Notes under the pieces: model-generated | Database searches by the model: none | Told to the model about the DNA's origin: nothing | The model's input: only the letters and a program-made list of their open reading frames with translations | From: Sphingobacterium allocomposti | GTDB taxonomy: Bacteria; Bacteroidota; Bacteroidia; Sphingobacteriales; Sphingobacteriaceae | Assembly (NCBI RefSeq): GCF_008124885.1 | Contig: NZ_VNHX01000006.1 | Coordinates: 1 to 64,000, forward strand | Reading direction: 5' to 3' | Length of the DNA stretch: 64,000 nt | Translations under genes and position numbers: made by a program | Shown here: positions 19,908 through 28,145 of the stretch, piece after piece | How positions within the stretch are numbered: the stretch's first letter is position 1 | How the letters are laid out: every line of letters starts with the position of its first letter

Positions 19908-22423
19908 AACGCCTGAATGGCCTTTTTCAGATTTGCCGTCTGGTCGAAAATGTCCGCCCAGGGATCTTCTATGGTCGCTATCCGATCTAACACTGTCGAC
20001 ATGGTAAACTGCCCGATGGTTAAGCCATCCTCGACCTCCGACCAAGCTAAGGGACAGGATACCGTAGCTCCCGGTTTCGGCCGTACAGAATACGGTGCCA
20101 CGACGGTTTGAGCCCGCTTATTCTGCATATAATCAAGGTACAATTTATTTTTGCGTTTGGATGGCGAACGTTCTAAACTGGTGATATCTTCGTGCTGTTC
20201 ATGTACCAGCTCTGCCACCATCTGAATAAAATCACGGGCGATCTCGAAATCGTACTTTCCGCCAACATGTATATAAATATGGAGACCGGTGGAACCCGAC
20301 GTCTTCACGTAACTCTTAATATTTACCGCATCAAGGATCTCCTTCGCCGTCCTTGCAACAGCGATTACCTCGGAGAAATCCACGCCGTTTGGATCCAGAT
20401 CCAGCACGGCAAAGGTGGGGTTTAATTTCTTTTTGTATGGGGCCAGCCAAGGATTGATCTCAATTGATCCCATGTTGGCAATCCAAAGCAGCGTAGGCAG
20501 ATCGTTGCATATCAGGTAGTTCACCGTGCCACCCGTGCTTTCCGATGACAACTCCACAGTCTTAAGCCAACCCGGAATGCTTGAACGCTCCAGGTCTTTT
20601 TGAAAGAAACTCTGTTCGTGTATACCATTAGGATAGCGATTCATGGAAATCGGCTTATCCTTTAGAAATGGAAGCATAAGCTCTCCTACCTGCTCGTAGT
20701 AGGCTATGAGATCGCCTTTTCGTATTTGATCTTCCGGCCAGTATAGCTTTTTTTGGTTAGTCAGCTTTACGACTTTGCGGCCAAACTTAAGTTCACGCTC
20801 GTTGACCATATCCCGTATGGGCTCAATCCGCTTAATTTCTTCAATCTTTTTGTCGTCTCTGAGCGCCTTAAATACGGGATGCCTAAAGTGGCCTTCTCTC
20901 GTCCACTCTGAAAAGACTATCTCTGCGATCAGCTTCGGCTTTACCCACACTACCTTATTTTGATTGGCCACCTTGACCGTCTTGTCGAATGGCTTATCGG
21001 ACACTTTTAGTTTCTGCAGCTCATCACCCAGCTGCTGGAGCTGCTGATCGTTAAATCCGGTGCCTACATTTCCAGCATAGACCAAACCGCTGTCACTGTA
21101 TACGGCTAGCACCAGCGCGCCGAAAGCTTTGCGTCCACCCTCGGGCCCGGTGTATCCCACGATAATCGCTTCCTGAGATTGCTGTAATTTGATTTTACGC
21201 CACAACGACGAGCGCCGGCCGGAAAGATACCTGCTCTCGGCCTCCTTTGCCATTACGCCCTCCCAACCTTCCTTCTTGGCCTTCGCCAGGGCGGTGGGCA
21301 AATCGTCCCCGACGAAATCGACCAACTGCAATTGGGGATGTTTCCACTTTTTAACGAACAGCTTCAATAGCTCTTTTCTTTCGACGACCGGGAAGTCGCG
21401 GAGATCATTTCCATCCAATGCTAATAAATCGAATACATAGTACTTCAACCTGTATTTACCGGGAAGGGGCTCTCCATGCTGCAGGAGCTGAAAATTAGAC
21501 TTACCCCGGCTATCCTCCGCCACGATCTCCCCGTCGATGACGGCTTCTTGCGACACGTCCTCGAAGATATGGGCAATAGACGGAAATTTTTTATTAAAGC
21601 TGACCTGATTACGCGACAACAGTTTCACCTGTTTTCCATTCAGTTCCGTAATGGCCCGAAACCCGTCTAACTTCTTCTCGAAAAACCAGGCGGTATCGTC
21701 GGGAACCTGTTCGGATAAGGTGGCCAGCATCGGAGCTACTATACTCCCGTCTGCAGGCTTATCCTCCTCGGTATCCCTGTTTTCGGGCACCTCTTTGTTT
21801 CGGCGCTTCGTTGCTGTCGGCGTTGCCGATTTTTTCGACTTCCGGAACTCCTTTCCCCGCTTTTTTACAGCTTCGCTTACATGGTCTTCAGCATCATAGT
21901 GTTCTTCCACTGCATATTTATCCTTATGCTTGATCAGCAGCCACGCGTTCTCTTCCTTTCCGTTCTTCAGTTTTACGAGCGCGAATTCGCCTCTCAATCG
22001 CTTTCCATGCAGCACCACCTTCAGGTTACCCCGCTTTAAGCCATCTAGAAGCTCCTTCTCTCCTTCCCCCTCCAGGGGTGTGTAGGACCCCTCATCGAAA
22101 ATGGTCACCGTGCCATATCCGTAGTTTCCTTTCGGTATTTCACCTTCAAATGTCCGATAACTATATGGATGATCCTCGACCATCATCGCCAGCCGCTTAT
22201 CGGCAGGATTGAGGGAGGGTCCTTTGGGAACCGCCCAGCTTTTTAGGACGCCGTCCATTTCCAACCGGAAATCGTAGTGTAGTCGCGATGCATGGTGGCG
22301 CTGCACCACGAAACGAAGCTCTTTTCTCTTGGGAGCCACCGTCCCTTTGGGTTCGCTGGTCTGTGCGAAGTCTCTTTTTTTGTGGTAATCGTCTAAAGGC
22401 GTCATGTCCATAGAACACAGCAC
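19904..22423 (-). CDS. ligD: ATP-dependent DNA ligase LigD (phosphoesterase, ligase, polymerase)
   Basis: A multidomain end-joining enzyme of up to 839 residues. Order: 3'-phosphoesterase (about 35-160; HHASRLHYDFRLEMDG at 43-58), a Lys-rich linker, ATP ligase (about 228-530; adenylated Lys251 in EKKLDGFRAI, ending FRHPVFKALRDD), and an AEP-type primase-polymerase domain (about 560-839; FAVLDLDPNG with metal Asp, STGLHIYIH). All three activities look intact. The first start is GTG at 22423, with AGAGG 4 nt upstream; ATG at 22411 or 22405 also fit the family N-terminus. Partner of the convergent ku gene. Confidence 0.92.
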   Translation of the reverse strand: MLCSMDMTPLDDYHKKRDFAQTSEPKGTVAPKRKELRFVVQRHHASRLHYDFRLEMDGVLKSWAVPKGPSLNPADKRLAMMVEDHPYSYRTFEGEIPKGNYGYGTVTIFDEGSYTPLEGEGEKELLDGLKRGNLKVVLHGKRLRGEFALVKLKNGKEENAWLLIKHKDKYAVEEHYDAEDHVSEAVKKRGKEFRKSKKSATPTATKRRNKEVPENRDTEEDKPADGSIVAPMLATLSEQVPDDTAWFFEKKLDGFRAITELNGKQVKLLSRNQVSFNKKFPSIAHIFEDVSQEAVIDGEIVAEDSRGKSNFQLLQHGEPLPGKYRLKYYVFDLLALDGNDLRDFPVVERKELLKLFVKKWKHPQLQLVDFVGDDLPTALAKAKKEGWEGVMAKEAESRYLSGRRSSLWRKIKLQQSQEAIIVGYTGPEGGRKAFGALVLAVYSDSGLVYAGNVGTGFNDQQLQQLGDELQKLKVSDKPFDKTVKVANQNKVVWVKPKLIAEIVFSEWTREGHFRHPVFKALRDDKKIEEIKRIEPIRDMVNERELKFGRKVVKLTNQKKLYWPEDQIRKGDLIAYYEQVGELMLPFLKDKPISMNRYPNGIHEQSFFQKDLERSSIPGWLKTVELSSESTGGTVNYLICNDLPTLLWIANMGSIEINPWLAPYKKKLNPTFAVLDLDPNGVDFSEVIAVARTAKEILDAVNIKSYVKTSGSTGLHIYIHVGGKYDFEIARDFIQMVAELVHEQHEDITSLERSPSKRKNKLYLDYMQNKRAQTVVAPYSVRPKPGATVSCPLAWSEVEDGLTIGQFTMSTVLDRIATIEDPWADIFDQTANLKKAIQAF

Positions 22424-22453
22424 CCGACCTCTTGGTTTTCAGGAACATCGTCG

Positions 22454-22809
22454 TTAAAACCCCTGTCTCGTCATTTCTCCCCAGCTGTGCTTCTTTCTCA
22501 GGTAATCAATAACCCCTCGTTCAACGGCTGGGCTACGGCATGAACACCGGATACCTGCTTCTCGAAGGATGGCGTTAAGGGTCGTCCTTTCATCTTTTTT
22601 GGTGTCTAGAATCATTACGGGTGCTTTTTCTAAAATCGTAAACCGACAGACGGTATCTTCCCGCGGGATATCTTCCAAATTCATTCCAACACGCTTTGAT
22701 ATACAGGATATCTTCTCCCATCACCGCTATCAAAGCAATAGGCATAGCCCAGATCCAAGATAAACGGCATGTGTTCCAGGAGCGCCTCACCGTAAACGAC
22801 AAATAACAT
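22454..22809 (-). pseudogene. Frameshifted GAF-domain fragment
   Basis: Two overlapping frames together read like one GAF sensor domain. The frame ending at 22590 supplies MPIALIAVMGEDILYIKAC, and the frame ending at 22454 supplies IPREDTVCRF and MILDTKKDERTTLN, which match the usual PxALIS...PREdTfC...DT..DeRf.. pattern. The switch falls near 22665-22690. The C-terminal half of the domain and any effector are missing. The ATG at 22809 opens a third, 42-residue frame that ends in ATGA at 22681-22684. I read this as decay rather than as two small genes. Confidence 0.5.
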
Positions 22810-22911
22810 CAGATGATACAATATGTTTTACGTTTAATTTGCTTCATTTCCTCCTCCAAAAACGATGACACCGCCATTAATTATCTCAATTGTCACTAGC
22901 GGAAGCCTGTG

Positions 22912-23229
22912 ATGGATCTTGAAGCCGTCTTCGGGAAAAGAAAATACATAGATCCTAAAACAATGGAGGCGCTGTCAAAAGATATCAGATGTTTTTCTAT
23001 GTTACTGCAGATTGATTTTAATACACATTTGCCCTGGCTGGACGGGTGGCTTCCCTCCCACCTGTGCCGAACTGAAACAAGAAACTGGAGCCGCGGACGG
23101 AAACGCTTTGAAATATCGTATATGGTTACGGAAGCTCGAATGTCAAAAATTAGACACGGTATATCATGGCTGCCGATCCGGTACAAAGATCATCAGATGA
23201 GCTTCGACATTTTCGCACCAATGATCTGA
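22912..23229 (+). CDS. Uncertain small ORF in a decayed region
   Basis: A 105-residue open frame with no recognised domain. Around 23030-23140 a second frame reads PPTCAELKQETG...ALKYRIWLRKLE, faintly like a LexA-type winged-helix segment, so this may be another frameshifted relic. It lies between the GAF relic and the alcohol dehydrogenase. I doubt it is a functional gene. Confidence 0.2.
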   Translation: MDLEAVFGKRKYIDPKTMEALSKDIRCFSMLLQIDFNTHLPWLDGWLPSHLCRTETRNWSRGRKRFEISYMVTEARMSKIRHGISWLPIRYKDHQMSFDIFAPMI

Positions 23230-23338
23230 CAGTTTGCGATACTTAGCGTATGGTCGCGAGGAGCTATGGCTGGCGTAGAACACGGAATAGACTGCCCCCC
23301 CAGATGCGGTGCAGCCTACCCACTCATTGTTCTTGATT

Positions 23339-24409
23339 TTAAGCCTCTTTAAGCGACTTCATGTCGATAACGAAACGATATTTCACATCGCCTTTTAACA
23401 TACGCTCGTAAGCTTGGTTTATCTCCTGGATATTAATAATTTCCACATCCGAGGTAATCTGATGCTCGCCACAGAAGTCCAACATTTCCTGTGTTTCAGC
23501 GATACCGCCGATCATCGAGCCGGCAAAGTTCTTTCTCCCGGGGATCAACGAGAATGCAGCTACCGGAAGCGGCATCTCAGGAGCTCCGACCAATGCTAAC
23601 GTTCCATCCGTCTTCACATGATGGAGGTAGGCGTTGATATCGTGGTCTGCCGACACAGCGTCTAAAACAAAGTCCAGTTTGCGTGATAGCTTCATCTGTT
23701 CGGCGTCCGTCGATAGAACCACTTCGTCGGCCCCTAACCGCAGCGCGTCTGCTTTCTTTCTTTCAGACGTTGTAAAAACGGTCACGTGGGCACCCATCGC
23801 GTGGGCAAGTTTGATAGCCATGTGGCCCAGACCGCCGATTCCGACGACTCCGATCTTTTTGCCCGGACCTACCTTCCAATGGCGTAACGGCGAGTAGGTC
23901 GTAATGCCCGCACAGAGTAGCGGCGCTGCTGCGGCAGGATCCAGATTGTCGGGTATATGCAGCACAAAATTCTCATCAACGACTACGCGCTCCGAATATC
24001 CTCCGAACGTTTGTATGCCGAGATGCTTGTCCGGCGAGTTGTAGGTCTGGATGTTTCCGACCTCGCAATACTGTTCCAGACCTTGCTTACAGTGCTCACA
24101 GTCCTGGCAGGAATCTACCATGCAGCCCACACCTACCATGTCGCCCACTTTGAACTTAGCGACATGTGCGCCGACGCTGATGACTCTTCCGATTATTTCA
24201 TGCCCCGGAACACAGGGATACACCGTTCCGTGCCACTCGTTGCGGGCAGTGTGCAGGTCGGAATGACATACCCCACAATATAAAATATCTATCTCCACAT
24301 CATGTGGAGTCGGTGTGCGACGCTCAATGGTCAAAGGCTGTAAGGGAGCCGAGGCCTCCCGTGTACCGAAGGCTTTAGCCGCCGTTGTTATTGTTTCTGA
24401 CATATTCAT
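23339..24409 (-). CDS. Zinc-dependent alcohol dehydrogenase, YahK/CAD type
   Basis: A 356-residue medium-chain NAD(P)-dependent alcohol dehydrogenase reducing aldehydes. The catalytic zinc ligands are in CGVCHSD (about 47-53) and GHE (about 69-71). The structural zinc site is CQDCEHCKQGLEQYC (about 101-115), and the Rossmann motif is GVVGIGGLGHMA (about 189-200). The pattern matches the cinnamyl-alcohol-dehydrogenase-like group. It lies 47 bp downstream of the nitroreductase on the same strand, so the two may respond together to aldehydes or electrophiles under the HxlR regulator (inference). Confidence 0.9.
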   Translation of the reverse strand: MNMSETITTAAKAFGTREASAPLQPLTIERRTPTPHDVEIDILYCGVCHSDLHTARNEWHGTVYPCVPGHEIIGRVISVGAHVAKFKVGDMVGVGCMVDSCQDCEHCKQGLEQYCEVGNIQTYNSPDKHLGIQTFGGYSERVVVDENFVLHIPDNLDPAAAAPLLCAGITTYSPLRHWKVGPGKKIGVVGIGGLGHMAIKLAHAMGAHVTVFTTSERKKADALRLGADEVVLSTDAEQMKLSRKLDFVLDAVSADHDINAYLHHVKTDGTLALVGAPEMPLPVAAFSLIPGRKNFAGSMIGGIAETQEMLDFCGEHQITSDVEIINIQEINQAYERMLKGDVKYRFVIDMKSLKEA

Positions 24410-24456
24410 CTCATTTTTGATTTATCGATAATTTATTCCTAAATAGATAGCCCAGA

Positions 24457-25059
24457 TCAAATGTCCTGAAAAATTTTTTCACGATCGAGGCGTAACTTAG
24501 GTCTCCTGTCGGGATGGTTCGTATCGTTTTCGTCTTGCACGCCCAGCGCCACAGCGAAGAGGCTTCTGTACTTGTCGTCACCTAAGATACCGTCATATTT
24601 GTCAGGCTCGATACCCTCCATCGGTGTAGAGCCGATATCCATCTGTGCGCAGGCTGAAAGCAACACGCCGAGCGCGATGTACACCTGGTTGACCAGCCAC
24701 CGGCTGATTTCCTCGTCGCCGCTGGGCTTGATCATATTGTAATAGTAGTTAACCGCTCCTTCAGGCAAATGATCCTTAATCTGCTGTTCAAAAGCGGCCA
24801 CGTCCTTTATCACCTGAAATACCACGACGCAGCTGCTATCCAGCACACGCTGCTTGTTATGGTAGGAGAATGGAGCCAGCTGCGTTTTAGTTTCCTTATC
24901 GGTGACGAAAGTGAATTTCCACGGTTGGCTATTGATGGATGACGGGCTAAGTTGAAGGATTGCCTTCAGCTCGTCAAGCACAGTCTGCGACAGCTTAACG
25001 TCAGGTTTATATTGCTTTACGGTATACCGCTGTTGCATTTTTTCCAAAAAATTGCTCAT
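24457..25059 (-). CDS. NAD(P)H-dependent nitroreductase family protein
   Basis: A 200-residue FMN-dependent nitroreductase of the NfsB/DrgA type. It has YTVKQYKPD (FMN-binding start), LQLSPSSINSQPWKFTFV (about 36-53), ALGVLLSACAQMDIGSTPMEGIEPDKYD and FAVALG. It reduces nitro groups or quinones using NAD(P)H. Its promoter overlaps that of the divergent HxlR regulator, which is its likely controller. TTG (25133-25135), 20 bp, TAGTTTTG (25105-25112) on the minus strand is a good promoter match. Confidence 0.88.
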   Translation of the reverse strand: MSNFLEKMQQRYTVKQYKPDVKLSQTVLDELKAILQLSPSSINSQPWKFTFVTDKETKTQLAPFSYHNKQRVLDSSCVVVFQVIKDVAAFEQQIKDHLPEGAVNYYYNMIKPSGDEEISRWLVNQVYIALGVLLSACAQMDIGSTPMEGIEPDKYDGILGDDKYRSLFAVALGVQDENDTNHPDRRPKLRLDREKIFQDI

Positions 25060-25066
25060 GTTTATG

Positions 25067-25135
25067 TTGCGTTGTTTGATCTTATACTATACATTTGATA
25101 GTTGCAAAACTAAGTAGTGTTATTCGGTTATGCAA
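25067..25135. promoter_or_regulatory. Overlapping divergent promoters with an inverted repeat
   Basis: Plus strand: TTG (25067-25069), 20 bp, TACATTTG (25090-25097) for the HxlR gene. Minus strand: TTG (25133-25135), 20 bp, TAGTTTTG (25105-25112) for the nitroreductase. ACTAT (25086-25090) and ATAGT (25098-25102) form an inverted repeat across the plus-strand -7 box, a possible HxlR operator. Confidence 0.5.
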
Positions 25136-25155
25136 TAACAGTCAAAAAGGATAGT

Positions 25156-25521
25156 ATGATGTATATTATAGACGATAAGGAGTACCCATGCCGCACGAGT
25201 GTGACGATGCGGTTCATCGGAGGAAAATGGAAAGCGGTAATTTTGATCTATCTTGTCGATGGAAGCAAGCGTTATAACGAACTCCGAAAGCTGATGCCGA
25301 CGATCACGGAACGTACGTTGGGATTACAGCTAAAGCAGCTGGAAGCCGACGGCCTTATTGCCAGAAAGGTTTATACGTCCAAGCCGCCCCTGATGGTGAA
25401 GTATTCGTTAACGGAATTTGGAAAGAGCCTGGCCCCCGTGCTTCGCGAAATCGCCAGTTGGGGGGGGCGCGCTAACGAGCTATCGCCTAAGATAGCTGTC
25501 AGGAAGCCGGCACAGCACTGA
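25156..25521 (+). CDS. HxlR-family transcriptional regulator
   Basis: A 121-residue winged-helix regulator with MRFIGGKWKAVILIYLVDGSKRYNELRKLMPTITERTL, the HxlR hallmark, and TLGLQLKQLEADGLI as the recognition region. HxlR proteins often sense electrophiles or aldehydes through a Cys; a Cys is present in YPCRTSV near the N-terminus. The frame is open upstream to 25117, but ATG at 25156, preceded by AAAAGGA, gives the normal N-terminus MMYIIDDKEYPC. Divergent from the nitroreductase. Confidence 0.85.
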   Translation: MMYIIDDKEYPCRTSVTMRFIGGKWKAVILIYLVDGSKRYNELRKLMPTITERTLGLQLKQLEADGLIARKVYTSKPPLMVKYSLTEFGKSLAPVLREIASWGGRANELSPKIAVRKPAQH

Positions 25522-25542
25522 TCTTCATACCTGCGTATAACG

Positions 25543-25995
25543 ATGAAAAAATATGCTTCAAAAATAGATCTGATTATTGTTCTCCCAACGGTAACTATTA
25601 TGGGCGCTTCGGCCCTACAGATAATTATTAAAGCCGTGAACGCTACGCCCCGCGAGGAAGGTATTGCCGAATGGTTCTTTGCTGTACTTTTGCTTGGCCT
25701 TGTCGCCCTTACTATTCATCTCGTCTTAACCACCCATTATGTCATTGACGGGCAACTGCTATTTATCCGGTCGGGCTTTCTGCATAAGATCACACTGGAA
25801 ATCAGTACGATCAGAAAAATCGAGGAAACAAATAATCCTATCAGCGCTCCCGCAGTGTCGTTTGACAGGTTGGAAATCTTTTACAACCGGTTTGACACGG
25901 TTCTCGTGTCGCCAAAGGACAAACAAGGATTCATAGAGGATCTCGTTAAAGTAAATCCTTCTATAGTAATAAAATCCCGTTACAACCGCGGATAA
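25543..25995 (+). CDS. PH-domain membrane protein
   Basis: A 150-residue protein with two N-terminal membrane segments (about 10-30 and 45-65), then a bacterial pleckstrin-homology-like domain (YVIDGQLLFIRSGFLHKITLEISTIRKIEETNN, then FDRLEIFYNRFDTVLVSPKDKQGFIEDL). It resembles the bPH_6 group. Function is unknown. It follows HxlR by 21 bp and may be co-transcribed. Confidence 0.75.
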   Translation: MKKYASKIDLIIVLPTVTIMGASALQIIIKAVNATPREEGIAEWFFAVLLLGLVALTIHLVLTTHYVIDGQLLFIRSGFLHKITLEISTIRKIEETNNPISAPAVSFDRLEIFYNRFDTVLVSPKDKQGFIEDLVKVNPSIVIKSRYNRG

Positions 25996-26140
25996 GTAGC
26001 TGCGCTATTGTTTTAATTGCTCTTTTTGTAGAAGCCGACTGCGAAAACCGGTAATACAACCGTCTTCATAAGTGTCCCGAAGGTAGACTAGGGCATAATG
26101 GAGAAAGTGACGAAAAGCAGCTATTAACCAACGATATAAC

Positions 26141-26254
26141 ATGAAAGAAAACAATTTGCCCAGCCTAAGCGACGAGAAACTCATACAAAAAAGAGACCGA
26201 TTAAACGGAGTAATAATCGGTTTTGCCATAATCTCTTTCCAAGCTATATGGTAG
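26141..26254 (+). CDS. Short membrane-tailed ORF, probably truncated
   Basis: A 37-residue frame: MKENNLPSLSDEKLIQKRDR followed by a hydrophobic VIIGFAIISF and a stop. LSDEeLikKrd plus a transmembrane helix is a pattern I associate with small Bacteroidota membrane proteins, which are longer; this one stops within the first helix. Possibly a relic. On the opposite strand a 34-residue frame (26278-26382, MESIMEKYIRKKYRKRG) is equally unplaced. Confidence 0.3.
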   Translation: MKENNLPSLSDEKLIQKRDRLNGVIIGFAIISFQAIW

Positions 26255-26500
26255 ATCTGGACCGCCATCTTGCTAGACTAGCTGAGTTCTTGTGCCGCAA
26301 CTTTAATCCCCTCGCTCAGTTTGTAGTTGTCACCGCGTTTCCGGTATTTCTTCCGAATGTACTTCTCCATTATGCTTTCCATGCGAAACGAAAAGTTAAA
26401 TTCAACATGTAAACAAGCGACTTGCTTCTAATATAAGAAATTTTTACCTTTGAGAAACAGAATAAACCATAAAAACCTGCATCTTCTATCTCCTTAATTC

Positions 26501-26545
26501 TCCGCCAAAGTCCGCCAAAGTCCGTCAAAGTCCGTCAAAGTCCGT
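26501..26545. repeat. 10-bp tandem repeat, about 4.5 copies
   Basis: TCCGCCAAAG twice (26501-26520) and TCCGTCAAAG twice (26521-26540), then TCCGT. No gene lies within 400 bp on either side that clearly uses it. Confidence 0.85.
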
Positions 26546-26835
26546 ATTTCCTACCATATACCTTCGCCCCTACTCTACATCAGGTTCGACACATCTTCGA
26601 TTGACATTCGGGTTTCATTCGACAAGGCTTCGCCCTGGATTTGAGATGCGGCCAAAGGTTTGTCGAAGACCCGGCAATGAACATCCGCCGTGTCCCGATG
26701 CAGCTTAACCGATTTCTCGAACAAGAGCCTCAAATTTCGTAACCACTCCTCGTTCTGCCATACAATGCGCAAAACCTTCGGCGTACATCAACAGGCTGAT
26801 TGGTGAGAACATATATAGTAGAAAGATGGCAGCCT

Positions 26836-27027
26836 GCGCTGTCCCGGAACAGCGCCTGAAGAAAACCGTACAAACACCGCCCCTTAACCGCCCTGTGGTC
26901 GGGTCGGCTCCAAGGTTTCCTCGGGTGCGCTTCGGGTCGTGCTCGGGTCCCAGTCGAAGCCACCCCGAGGAAACCCAACGGCCACCCCGAAGAACGGCAG
27001 GTAAAAGGGCGAAGAAAGGGCGGTGTT
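26836..27027. repeat. Nested inverted repeats in a gene-free stretch
   Basis: Three palindromes: GCGCTGT/ACAGCGC (26836-26842, 26849-26855); an outer pair AACACCGCCC/GGGCGGTGTT (26873-26882, 27018-27027); and inside it 21-nt arms (26914-26934 and 26955-26975, starting GGTTTCCTCGGG) that pair except for three central positions. GC-rich compared with its surroundings. Possibly a small non-autonomous mobile or REP-like element. The rest of 25996-27137 shows no convincing gene. Confidence 0.55.
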
Positions 27028-27137
27028 GATCAGGTAAAGATCTACTTAACCATTCCAGTAGACCTTAACCCGTTCAATAGCCTGCTGCCGGAACTGTCCT
27101 TCGTAGTTCGCTCATCAACCAGGCACATAGCTTATCG

Positions 27138-28145
27138 TTATTCGCTTTGTGCTTTAAACCGGAAAACTGCCCGCACGGGCAAGTGGTCTGATATTTGACC
27201 AGCTTCTGTGACCACTCCGCCATCTACCCGTTCAAGGGCCTCATTATAGAAAATATAGTCCAACCTTGATGAAGGGGTTCCACTGCTGTAGGTATAGGGG
27301 ATAGTAGACATGTCCCTCAAATCGACCGTCCTAAGGCCTTCCCGGAGTATCGTTTCAATGGTTGGATTCTCTTCATCCGGACTGCTGTTGAAGTCGCCCA
27401 CCATTACCGTAGGATACTGAGCACTGTACCGCCGGTACAAACGCAGTACAGCTTTGGTATGTCTTTCGCGCGTATCCCTGTCAAAGGCCTCCAGGTGTAC
27501 ATTGATGACCATGACCTCCTTGTCGTGTATAACGACCTTAACCACTTGAGCTAGACGATGAAGGTAAAATGCCCGATAGTAAAAGGGAACAGAGGCAACT
27601 TGAGCCAGCGTGTCCACCAGGTGTTCCGTCACGGGAAACTTGGATAAGACCGACTGCCCGGAGAGGACTTTGCCGAAATGCACGCTTGGCGGCCAATATG
27701 GAAAGGGCACATACCGCTTATCCCAATTGACCGCCCGGGCTACGAACGGGTAAATGGTATCAGCTAACTCGGCTTCCTGATCGACCAAATAGCTTCGCAC
27801 ACTCCCATAGTCAATCTCCTGCAAACACACGATATCAGGTTTCAGATGTCCCAGTAAGCCCACGGCCTGCTGGAGATTGGCTGAAAACAAGGATTCATCC
27901 CGCTTGACCGGCTCATTATTGGTCATCCCACTGAGGTAGCCAATGTTATAGGTCATGATGGAAAACACGGTATCCACTTCCTCCCTGCCGACCCCGGCAC
28001 GAAGGCTGTCCGTACGCAACAACACGTGCTCCGTTGCAGAGCGGTTGGGCTGCTGCGCCCAAAAGTAAAACGCGGTGGCAAAGCCCGAGACAAGCAGGAG
28101 GATGGCTGCCACAATCCGGATGATTATTTTCATGGGGGTATCCAT
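27138..28145 (-). CDS. Endonuclease/exonuclease/phosphatase-fold protein, membrane-anchored
   Basis: A 335-residue protein with an N-terminal membrane segment (about 7-28), then an EEP-fold hydrolase. SIMTYNIGYLSG carries the metal Asn, PDIVCLQEIDYG the metal Glu, VINVHLEAFDRDT and MVGDFNSSPDE the catalytic Asp/Asn, and ISDHLPV the general-base His. The family cleaves phosphodiesters in nucleic acids, sphingomyelin or inositol phosphates. Because it is exported or facing the periplasm and starts in TAATG overlap with the upstream TonB receptor stop, it probably processes whatever that receptor imports (inference). Confidence 0.85.
   Translation of the reverse strand: MDTPMKIIIRIVAAILLLVSGFATAFYFWAQQPNRSATEHVLLRTDSLRAGVGREEVDTVFSIMTYNIGYLSGMTNNEPVKRDESLFSANLQQAVGLLGHLKPDIVCLQEIDYGSVRSYLVDQEAELADTIYPFVARAVNWDKRYVPFPYWPPSVHFGKVLSGQSVLSKFPVTEHLVDTLAQVASVPFYYRAFYLHRLAQVVKVVIHDKEVMVINVHLEAFDRDTRERHTKAVLRLYRRYSAQYPTVMVGDFNSSPDEENPTIETILREGLRTVDLRDMSTIPYTYSSGTPSSRLDYIFYNEALERVDGGVVTEAGQISDHLPVRAVFRFKAQSE

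Noticed and set aside
26005..26268. 87-residue minus-strand frame
   Set aside because: No recognisable features and it is antisense to a more protein-like short frame; the region is degenerate.
26575..26772. 65-residue minus-strand frame
   Set aside because: No family resemblance; lies in repeat-rich DNA without regulatory signals.
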